A DNA stretch of 64,000 nt, taken from contig NC_081415.1 in NCBI RefSeq assembly GCF_030272615.1, positions 375,673,392-375,737,391 of the forward strand. The letters are read 5' to 3'. The notes under the pieces are model-generated. The model did not search any database, was not told the origin of the DNA, and saw nothing but the letters and a program-made list of their open reading frames with translations. The translations under genes and the position numbers were made by a program. How positions within the stretch are numbered: position 1 is the stretch's first letter; every line of letters begins with the position of its first letter. The stretch is from Cryptomeria japonica (Eukaryota > Streptophyta > Pinopsida > Cupressales > Cupressaceae). Shown piece by piece: positions 40,201 to 52,200 of the stretch.

Positions 40201-43200
40201 TCTAGACATCTAGTGGGACCCACAAGTTTGGTGGCATCCTACTTGGCGATGACTATATGACACATATGTTGCACATGTGGAGGTAGGCTTCATACTTTGA
40301 GGATCTTGACAAGTGTCAGCTTATGATAGATTCTATGACATACTGGACAAGTGGCAGGAGATACCTTTTGCATGGAGGTGGGTGCCCAAGTTGGGTTATG
40401 ACAAGTTGTGATAGAATAAGCAAGCTAATATTAGTCATTTATGGCAGATTCTCTAATAGCTGTAAGTGTTGTAAGTTATGATGGTTGTTAGATGCATAAG
40501 AGCATCTGTCATACCTCCAAATAGTAAATTTTGGGTGCTCAATTGAGGAGGTTTGAATAGGGAGTCATTTGGAGGTGTACACGTGTCATTTGCATCCTTT
40601 TGGTGGCTGAAAAATAGGGCCAAATGCTTTGCACGACCCCATCTTGTAACTTCATTTAGTAGCTTCCTCTTGAGTTTTATTTCTCTATAAAAGGTAGCCT
40701 TGGAGAGTTGTAGTCATGTGATGTTTGCAAGTGAAATGTTATGTTGCCGGAATTAATCTAGGTTGTGGGTTGTTAGTTGTATATTGTATTGTAAGAATTT
40801 GATTACTGGGATACAAAGTACTATGCTTTTGGAGTCTGGGTTTTTTCACCTTGGTGGTAGCGCCCAATTTCGGACAGGCATGTGGGAAATTATGGAGGGT
40901 TTAAACTGCATTTGGGGTCTGCAAATCATGTCCTTTTGGGGCATCTAGTGCTTATGATCAGGTGTGGGAAAGTTTCTAACATATTTGTCATCAAGGGAAA
41001 TGATTATATTCAAATTATGTGAATCTCCCTTCATGATTTATTCACCTAGGTTGCTGTAGCAGATTATTTAGTGGTATTTTCTGAAGTTGGGAAGATCAAA
41101 TAAGCATTGAAGATCACTCAAGTTTATTTGGTGTCGAAAGACTGCCAGAGTAGGTTAAGAATATCTTCCATAGACCTTGTTTGGAGCAAGAAATAGACCC
41201 CAAGCTATGGTGAGTGTTGCTGGTTACTAATTATCAGTCAAATCTTCATTCCACAGGTCTGCAATGTCTATATTTAGTCTACTTTTGGTGTTATGTAATA
41301 TGTTTTTATGAGATAATAGTCATCTTGGTGATTCTATGCACTTGTTCTTTCATTGCGTTATATGTTGAATGTTTCTAAACATCATTGCGATGAGAACATA
41401 ATTGAAAGCTGACAGTCAATAAACAGTGTATTATCCTTTCCCTACATTTATTGAATCTGCAAAACAAATTGAAAAGAAAAAATTCAGGGGGATATGTTAC
41501 ACAGCCACATGGTTCTACTTCTACTTGCAGAGGCAAGTTGCACATATGCCAGGTTCTTCTTTAGGTGTCCATGCAGCAGAGCCTTGGGGAAACACTAGTT
41601 GAGAAGTGATGCTGTGAACCCAATAGCTGAATTATTCAATGTGCAGATGGAGGTTGATGCAAATGATGCCGTTGGCAAATTCTTCTTTGCTAATGCCATT
41701 GCATTCCATGTGGGTTGATCTCTTTATTATAAGGAGGCAATGGCAATGGTAGCAAGAGCAAGACCATCGTATGTGCCACCATGGGAGACAAAATCAATGA
41801 CCACTAGCTTGGATAAGAACTATTCCAAGATAAATGTTGTAATGGGGAAAATCAATGAATATTGGTGGCAACTGTGTGTAGTATAGTCAAGGATGGGTGG
41901 GATGAACATTAGGCATCACCCACTCATCAATATCATGGTTACATGTATAGAGGGCTCATATCTTCTTAAGCAGTTGATTGTTTAGGGCATTGCAAAGATG
42001 CCGATTTTTAGATTTAGATCCTGAAGGATGCTATTGAGGAGGTTGGGCCACAAAATGTGGTCCGGATGTTTAATTGTAATCACCACACTTCACATGCACT
42101 CTTTAGGTGTATGAGTGCATTGATACTATGCTTGACCAAATGAGGGTTGTTGTGCAAGAGGACCTCTCATTAGCATTCTATAATGAACACATTCAGCTCG
42201 ACACCCCCTTGCACATGGTTGCCTATGCATTGAACCTGAAGTGGTGCAAGCAAAGGCCTGGTAGAGTTACCTGAAGTGGTACAAGCAAAGCCTTGGTAGA
42301 GTTACACCCATTCAAGGTGCTGAGGTGAAGGCAATGTTGTTTAGGGCCATAAAAAATATGTACGATCTTGTAGAGGTTGGCTTAATTCATACCGAGTGGA
42401 CAAAATTTGCCACTCTTAGGGGTTACTTTGAGGCAGGCTATGGCAACTATGGCACATGAGGACCCAATTTTGTGGTGGGATTGCCATGGACCAATTTCAT
42501 TGACTTCCACTCTAGTCAATCGATTGCTATTTGAGGTTTCTAGTTCTTCAGCTCCTAAGAGGAATTGGTCTACTTATAGCTTCATCCACTCTTTTAAGAG
42601 GAAAAATATTACTTCAAGGAGAGCAGAGAAGCTTGTTGCTGAACATAGTGCTTTGCATCTCATTGACCGCAAGATACTTTTGTACAAAGAGAGTCCAACA
42701 GCATGGTGGGATGTACAGCTAGGTCAACCAACACAGATTGATAAGGAATCTACAAGGACAGAGGCAGGGCCAGTTGGTACTATTTTGGTACAGCTTGACC
42801 ATGTGGATGCAGCAGTTCTATTGGTGAGGAGTTTGGGGATAATTATAGACATCACTTTACATTTTGTTATTTTGACATCATATGATCATTTTACTAATTG
42901 TAATCATCGTTATGATATCTTGGATATGATATAAATTTTGAATTCACAATGTTAAACTATTAACGTTCACCTTAAAGTTTAGTAGGATTAAATACGTTGG
43001 TAATTTGCCTAAGTTCCATTGTTAATCAAAAAAATACATCTTTTTATAACTATTTTTTCAAGTACTATATATATCAGCACCTCGCCCCAGCTCTGCTCTG
43101 TCACTGTTACCCCACTGTCTACAAACTTAGGCCCTTGGTCCCTCCATTCCCAAAACCAGTCCCTGTGCCCCCACATTCCTCCATCAGAAAACTCTGTGGA

Positions 43201-46200
43201 ACTATGGAATTTAGTGACAGAAACTATATCCCAATGTAGATTCTAAACTCAATTCTAGGTTGCAAGTAATTTGTATAAGTAAAAGGAAATATTCAAAATT
43301 GTTAGAGATAAAAAATACATGTGATAAAATTTTGATGGTAAAAGGCAGTGTGTAGGTCATTGGCAATAAAGGTGGCAAAGCAAAAGTCTCAGTGGTATCT
43401 TGTTTTAGATTTAAGACAACAACACTGTGGCCTTTTTGTCTCAACAATGCAATCAGTTAGATATTTTGGGTTATGATTCTGATGTAGTTTCTTCTTTCTT
43501 CCTTGTTTGAAATTTATAGTTGTGAGTTGGGCCGTGACTCTGATGCTGGTTTTTTCTCACTTCTTTCTTGTTGAAATTGATAGTTTTGTAAACATTTGTT
43601 TATAGATAATTTCTATAGTTGGTCATTGATGTACATTGGTGCTAGAAAGCATTGTGTGGAAAGGAAAATGGTGGAATAGAAAACTTCAATATACATTTCT
43701 CCATTATCTCTTTCCATTTCTTATGTGTTTCATACTCATCTTTGTAAACCATTTCTTATGTGTTTCATACTCATCTTTGTAAACCATTTCAGGTTCCCTT
43801 AGATCCTCTAAATTTTTGCAGTTATAGAAAAATATTTGGAAGAAGACTCTGTGTATAATACTTTTTCTTCTTTTATTTTTATTGTTGCTTTACAAACCGA
43901 ACATTTAATGCAATTGCAGAAAATGTATACTGAGGCCACTCAATTTTGGATAGAGCTACGTCTTGATTTAATGACAGCAATAGCCAGCTTAACTGAAGAT
44001 CGGCATAATCCAAGGCCTAACGCAAATCAATTGTGGAGGCTGTACTGGGCAAGTCATCAGGTATTAAATATTTGTACATTATCTAGTTTAGCTGGTTTAT
44101 TGCACATGTCATTTACATAATGCATTCCTCAACTTAGATAATTTAAATTGACAAGTGCTGTTTACTTGAATTTGCTAGCGATTCTTTCGGCATATGTGCA
44201 TGTCTGCAAAAGTACTTGCTGTTGTCGCATTAGTGAAACGAGCATTATTGGAGGACAAATGTGTTGTTATTGGCCTACAGAGTACAGGAGAAGCTAGGAC
44301 AGAGGAGGCTGTGATGAAATATGTATGTTGAAGTGCGAGATCTGTATATTGATCCGTTTAGGATAGTTCTGTTGTTGTGGAACAACTATACTATACTTTC
44401 CTTCGTAACTGCAAACTTTAAAATGTTGCAAAGAACCAGTGAGAGTTCTGTTAAATTGTTTCTCAGGTAGGATGTTAATCATTTAGTTGAAAAATAAATT
44501 AAAAAATTTATATTTGGTGAACTTATTTTGCTTAGGGAGCTGAGCTTGATGACTTTGTTTCGGGACCTCGGGAATTGCTGCTAAAGTTAGTTGAAGACAG
44601 CTATCCTCTTCCTGAAAAGCCAATTCACATACCAGGTGAACGAATGCATTGTCTATAGAATGATATTTTCTTTGTCATTGGTTAAGTAATGGGGTAGCTG
44701 CCATTTTTATTTTACATCTTTGCGGCTGTAAGACACGCAGTGAGTGTTTGTCTTAGTGCCTATGCCAATTTCCATGCGTTTGGGAAAACTGTATTTATGG
44801 CACTATGCCAGTCTAATACTTCCTCTTGTCAACAGAAAATGACGGAAGTAGTGAATATGGTAGAAAGCGATATTTGGGACGTACAGTTGATTTGCATTTT
44901 AAAGGAAGAACAAGGAAAATTGCAAGATGTAACAAGGCTGCACATGATACTGAAACTGATGCAGAGTCTGAAAGTGAGTGAATTATCTCTTGATTATTGA
45001 TACTGATAGTACAGAAATGAGAGGCCTGTAAAGAAATGAAAGACCTTCACTGTACTGTTATGCTATGTTTTTATCTGATATGCATTTGTATAGGCAGGAT
45101 TTGTCGTTAGTGAGTAACCATTCAACTATGCATTGATTAATTAAGCTAACACAATAGCTATTTAACAAGTTCTTCTCGCCATAATTGCCCCTAAATCTTT
45201 TTTCAACATGTCTATTGTCAATTTCTGTCATTATTGTTAAGGAGTGTACATGTTTCCCACTCTATCTTCTACTGGATGTTGAGTACCCATTGTAACTTTA
45301 AAGGTCTCATACTCATCCTGTGACCATTTATAATTGTAGACATCAATCAATGTATCTACAGATGTTCACGAACCTTGATATTGAAAATTTGAAAATGCTT
45401 CATTCATATATGTTTCTTGTCTGCGGTCAGGGTTGAGCTTCAAATCTGATTTAACACAGTAAAACTCCGATTTTGATTTCTGTGAATAAATTGGGCATAT
45501 GGACTATGGAACAGTGAATACTATAGCCATATGAACGGAATTTCCATTTTCTCCTTTAAATAACCATGTCTTGTAGTGCATCCTCCAACTGTGGTAGCAA
45601 TTGCTGCAATAGCTTATTAGTGACAGTTCACCAAGCATGAATGATAAATTGTTGTTTGGTTCTATAAATTTATTGTTAAATAATTATATATTTTTTCATC
45701 AATAAGGAAGCTGCCAAATCTGCATCAAGCGAGAGGAAGTCCAGTTAAATTTTGTATAAAGTCTTCAATTACAGAAATTCCTATGTATAGTTTTGTTTTG
45801 AAATTTACCTTACACCTTTGCAGTATCAATCTATTCAATTTCTGGACAATAGCCAGCTTATGCATCTCAAATATTAACTTTTTTCATTATTTAATGATAT
45901 TCTGCATGATAAACGGACAGGGAGTGATCTTTTAGTGGTCTCTTTGTAGCTGGCAATTTCTTGGAGGTTTTTTCAGTTGGTATTAATTATGAAAGTCTGT
46001 ACATAGAGAATTCTGTAATAACACTATCTCTTCCATAATGCAACGTTTTGTCTGTTTTAAGGACCAACTGAAGTTCAAAAAATTGTGCCAACTTTTTGTG
46101 ATAATCATACATACTCAGCCTTACCACCAGATTTTGTTTATCAATGTCTAATGCCAGAGTGGTTTTCTAGACAATTATTATAAAGAAAATTAAGACAACA

Positions 46201-49200
46201 TTAATATTCCCTCAGTGTTGTCCCATTCATACTGTCGACGTAGCTAAAATTGCATTGCTACGACTCCATCCGGCCAACGCAGAATAGAATGCTAAGTATC
46301 CTATCCTCTCTTGAGATAAGGAAATCCCTAATGCTGTTTCAATTGATCAATGGGGATGACCTCAAGGTTTCGATTGTCAGGTCTTGATTGCAGGATAGCT
46401 CAACGGTCGATGTGATTTGCTGGGAGCACAAGGGGACTACGAAATAAAATCAAAAGGGAAGGGTTCAGGAAGCCTAAGGACAAGGATGATAACAGTTGAT
46501 GCAGCGGGTAGATAGATTTCGATAAACCAATTCTTGTTTCGCCAGAGATACCCTCACAACTAGACAAAAACAGTGCAAGCTCCAAGGGATGAAGGATTTT
46601 CAGACTGGAGACACTCGTTTTAGGCACTCAATTCTGGCGCAGCCTAAGACGAACACCTACAGTTGAACTAAGCACAGTTTTGGGTTTAGACTAACCATGC
46701 ACGGTGACCTACAATCAACAGACCGCCAATGGTATGAACCAGAAATGCATCAAATACCCCTCCACACTTCACCATTAAAATCCTTGCACTCTAAAATTAA
46801 CCAGTTGAAAGAAACCATGCAAACAGACTAAAGCAAAGACAACAAACACCATATTTCAATGTTCATATATTTGCTTCACCTGCCATTACAACAATTTCTT
46901 CAACATCTCTATGCTATGCCTAAAATCTAACCTATTCTAACTCTAAAATCTAACTCCAAATTGTAACCAACAAAATTCTAACCCTTTACAAAAGAAAGGC
47001 CTCTCCCTTTTATAGAATTGAAGGGCAAGATTGACTGCATCCAAGGGCTGCAACCTGCCATCTAGAAGCTGGCAGCCTTAACCCATGCCCACTAAATTCT
47101 CAGTCATCTATCCAACCACTATCTCAACTACCTGCAACTATCTGGATTCAATTTGAGTCTATCCGGTAGTTGGACATAATTGTCCACAACTGACTTTGTC
47201 CTCGTTAACGATTTTCGGGAGCCCCTTCTGGGCGATTTTCAACTTAAAACATTTTCAGGCCAAAGGTATCATTTGCGCGACTTTCAACTGTTGTTTCATT
47301 TTCGGCTTACGAGCCGAGTTTGCAAGACTGTGAAGCTTTATCATTTTACGTGGGTCCCTGTCAATGACGGGGTGTGTTTGCAATGTGCACAACACATACT
47401 ATAACAGTTACACGTATATGCTGATTTTTGAAAGTGTTCTTGTGTTGTTTCTCTGTTTAAATACTACATATGATTCTGCAGTAGTCCTCTTAGGAGTAAG
47501 AACGAAATTAGTGGATCAGGTTTGAAGGAAGTGTAGCTGCCCACAAAATACTTGGGTATCCCATTATAGACTGAATCATAAAGAGCAGTCCGGTAGTGTT
47601 GTGATGTTTTCACACATCGCCCTATTGCAAATGGGGACCCCCTTTTTTTGCTTTTTAGGGTCGTGTCTTAGCGTCTTGGGGTTCTGGCCTCCAGTCTCTA
47701 AGTCTCAGAAATCAATCAAGTTTTGTGAAATTTGGAGGAGTCATTAAAGTTAAAAAGTGAAGGAACGGTCGAAAGAATGTTTTAATGCTATGAATGGTCT
47801 CAGATGGGATAAAGGAGTAAAATCACAATTTCTCAAGGTCAATTTTGACAACTTGCTTTTTTTAGGAATTTTTCTTTTTTTCTTTTTTTTTTTCTAAATT
47901 TAAAAGGTTTTGTTTTTGGCATTTTGGGGCCAATCCAGGAACCTACTTTTTCGGCCTTCTTTTTTTCTAAAAATAGAAAATTGCGTTTTTTTGAAAGTTG
48001 TGTTTTGCTTTTTTCGAGGTTTTGGATGGTTTCAGGTTCAGAAGATGTGTCAAGTCAGGAGAATTGAATAAACCAAGAATGAAATAACTTTTGAATCCGG
48101 ATGATAATTTCTAAAATGCTGATTGAAGATCACAAGAAATTGACTAAGTTTGGAACTTGGTTCGAAAAAAATTCCTTGTTTGCTTGGAAAAATTCCTGAA
48201 TTCCTTGGAAAAATTCCTTGTTTCCTTGAAAAAAGTTCCTTCTTTCCACAAAAGAATTCCAAGTTTCCATGGGAAACTTCCTTGAGCACAAGCAATATCC
48301 GCCCATGGCATGTGGAAAACTTCCTCATCCATGTTGAAGTCCGCCCAAGAAGGGGTAATAAAGGTGATTAAGGATAGGCGCTTGGAAGAGGAAAGGTTGG
48401 AAATTTTGGTTAAGTATAAAAAATTCCTGATCCAACGTCAAGTCCACCCTACCTCATGGTGAATCTTCCTTGCACACTTGCAAAGTCCGCCCATGCCATG
48501 GTCAAAAGTTCCTTGGCTAGCATCAAAGTCTGCCTAGGCAAAAAATGTTTAAAAAAAAAAAGCTGAGTACAAGGAAAAATTCGCCCAACTCATGAAAGGA
48601 AAAAGTTTGAACTTATTGAAAAGGAAATAAAGCAAAAGGGTTTCTAGAAGGATGAAAAATAAGGAATTGAAAGAAGCTTTAAAACCAAAAAACAATAAAA
48701 CAGTGAAGGTTCAATTTGGAAGCCTAATTGTGAGCAAATTCACTGCCTTCAAAAAGTCATTAAAACAAAAAAACAAAAACAATGCAAGGAGTAGTTCGAA
48801 TTTTGTATAAGATGACAGTCTTGGTCATTCATTATTCACACTTCTTTCTTCATCTTTGGGAATTTGAACTTCTTTGAGCTTCTTTTCTGAGTGTTTTTTA
48901 GACAATTTAGAAGTTTAAGTGCAGGTTTGCAGTGAGTTCAAAGGAAGGATTTAGGCATTCAAGTTCAAATCAACAACTTTTCCTGAGATTTCTTCATTTC
49001 TTGCAGGTCTGAAGCACTTGCAGGACAAAAATTCTGAGATTTTGGCCTCCAAATTCCCTTATTTCTTTCTAAATTCTCATTATCAGACCAATGCATAGTT
49101 TTCCTACATCAAATTTTCGAGTTTCATCGATGGAGCAGGGCTTCTTTTTTCTCTCAGAGGCAGAAACCCTTGAAATCAGACTTTGTTTTATACCTTTTTG

Positions 49201-52200
49201 GACTTTCCAAGTCTGATTTTAAGTTTTAGAATCCTTCTTGGAGTCTGATCAGACTAAAGTTCAAATTTTTTAGTCTGATTTTGGATTTTCAGAATGTGTA
49301 TAATTGATTTTGATTTCCAGGATCCTTTCAAATTCTGATTTTTCAATTCCAAGTTCAAATCAGACTTTGTCCCATAATTTTCATGATTTTCAGAGTCTCA
49401 TTTTAAGTTTCCAGAATATTTCTATGTTCGACTTTCAATTCTCAGTTCATAATCAGACATTAATTCCATAATTTCCAAGTTTTTCTAACACCTGATTTTC
49501 ATTTTTCAGACTTTACTCAGTCTGATTTTGGGTCTGATTTCTAGAATTCAATCATAAAATCAGAGTTATCTTTCGAAATTTTGTCAAAATGACATCAAGT
49601 TTATTGTTTGAACTTAGAAAATTATCATGATTTTCAGGTGGTAGATGTCAGCTTAGGAAGAGATTTTCAGAAAGATGAAGACGAAACAAGGAACCGGTTG
49701 AAAAGATAATGGAAGGACAACATTCACGCTTCAAGGTGGAATCCAAGGATGAAAGGAAAAAAGGAGGACTTACACTCCATCAAGACATTCAAGAAGATTA
49801 AGTCATTCGAGGATGAAAGGCTCTACATCTACCTTGGACTTTTTTGGAAAATCCAAAACAAAAGGATTCCACACTAAGGAGCAATAAGTTCAAGACACAA
49901 TGAGATGAAGAAAATGGTCTAATCATCTTGAATTTCCTTCGGATCAAAAGATATTGCGTAAGGTATCAACACTTCTTTGTGATGAGAAATCAAATCTGCA
50001 AGGCAAGTTGCGGTGGCAGTCCAGTCATCAATCAACCAATCCAGGTGTTTCAAGTCAGAGATGTCCAGGTGCAACGAACTAGACTCAACAAGTGGCTCCT
50101 ACTTTCTCATTGGTTATCTGGAGTGTTGTAATTTTTTCATTGGCCAAAAAGAGCTTTTTTCCAAATAACCCTAATTAGGGTTTTATCTTTTAATCTTGGC
50201 CGTTGATCTAAGATCAATCTGGGCCATTGCTTTGTAATGGGGTGCTTATATAAATCCTCCTCTCATTTGTAAAAAGAGATTTCTTAGAAATTGTTGTAGT
50301 GATACTTCTTAAGTGCTAAGACATTTTCATTGTTCAATTGCACCGTTCTTGTGTAGTTGATGAATTTGGTAAAGCAAGGATTGGTTTTGGGTTCCACGTT
50401 TGCAATTTCCGTCTCTGGTGTTCATATGATTAGCTTAAGATTAGAAGTAGCTTCCTAAACCCTCATCCTTTTTTTTTTTTTTTTTCCAAGTCTTGATAGA
50501 AGTAGGATTGAAAAGAGTTCATTGAAAATCATTCCAAAAAAAGAAGAAAGTTACAAGCATCAGCAATAAGCAGAATCCTTTGATTGATTCACTCCTCGAA
50601 CAATTATGTAAGTCCTCCTTGAGATTACCAGCATATAACAACGAACCAACTGAGACTGTCCGCATGAATCTGGAACCTTGGAGTCATCTTTGTGATCACA
50701 TAGTCCATCTATTCAGTACTTAGAGGATTTTGATCAAGAGAGAATAGGATATCTCAAAGGTATTTTATTTTGCGTTGCGCGTGCATACAAAACACACCAA
50801 CAGGTAGGAGGGTCTTCTCCTAAAAGTCGAAGCCAAATTTATTTAATACTAACAGAGAGATTGATTCTTTTCAAAGCAATTTTGTGAAATGATACTGGTC
50901 TAGCTTTTGTCATTGTTGTCTCTTTGAAGGAAATATCTAGCTGATTTTGTCATAATCGAAATCAGTTATCTATGGGGAGGATTAGAAGGTATATTAATCT
51001 TCCATCAACTTAATGGAATCAAAGATACCTTAACCACTAAAATTCCTTCTTGTCAAAGGGCACTAGTTTGTTGGTGAAGTTGAGTGGTTTTGAATGAGCC
51101 CGCCAAGGATCAAGTCTTGCCATGTATAAGGCCTTGGACACCTTAATGATGAGGATGGGGTTGTGCCCAGGTAACTTAAGTGGAATGGGCATCCCTGAAT
51201 ATGTGTATCCCTCAGTCCTTGGCTTGTAGCCGATGGGGTATCGGCTTAGATTTGTGCTCCGGAATCAGCTTGCAAAAGTGATTTGGGTTTCAGATAAAGC
51301 CCTTGGAATTTTTTTTTCTTTTATTATTTAGTAATGACCTTTGCTGGAATTAGCTTGAAGTCTTCATGAATAGGAGTGCAACTGGAGTCAAATTATAAGA
51401 CATAAAATACATAACATAAATTGAGGAGAGTAATGCACATACATGTGGGGTTCAAGCTGCTGAAATTAGGGCTTTTTGCATATAAATGATTGGAACTCCT
51501 CCAAATTTTGGCATGAAAACTTCGATACTTTCCAAAGTATAAAACATAAACCAATCAATCACTCAATAATGCTTGGGACACCAAACCATGGTTAGAAAAG
51601 TTAGAATTGGAACATTTTTAGAATAAGTACCTATCTGGTATAGAGAAAAGTTACAATTGGGACATACATATTTAGTTGAAATCTATACATATAATTGTAG
51701 TAGATAAATTTATAAGTCTCGTTATATAAAAAAAAGAAAGACTACACACTGAGGAAGAAGATTGAGTGGCCAATGCATTGTCAATATGTCATACAATTCC
51801 CTACTTGTAGAGAAGGATGGTGGGAAGGACCTTTGAAGAAGTTCAGGCAGATCAAAAGGTCTGCGATGTGGATATCCTTGTGGTTGGTGTTTCTATGTAA
51901 ACCTCTTGACAATGGATATTCTATCAGATATTCGATAAAGCATGGTGTTGATGTGTTTTTTATGCACTATGCAACACAAAATAAAATACTAAGTGTTCTA
52001 TCCTATCTTGATCAAAATCCTCCCAAGTGCTAAATTGCGTGATCAAATGGGATGACTCCAAGGTTTCGAATGTCTGGTTTTGACGTGCTCTTGGATAGAC
52101 TCAATGTGTATGATGTGATATTGCTGGAATCACAAGGGGACTTATGTTATACACAAACTTTGTTTGAATGCTTCTGGAACATGGGATTCATTAAAAAAAA

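Noticed and set aside
42997-43246. Two overlapping proline-containing frames near 43000-43240
   Set aside because: No recognisable domain, no start context or neighbours, within intron 10.
49140-49560. Array of agtctgatttt/cagacttt words considered as a CRISPR-like or satellite array
   Set aside because: Unit length and spacing are irregular, there are no unique spacers, and this is a plant nuclear LTR.
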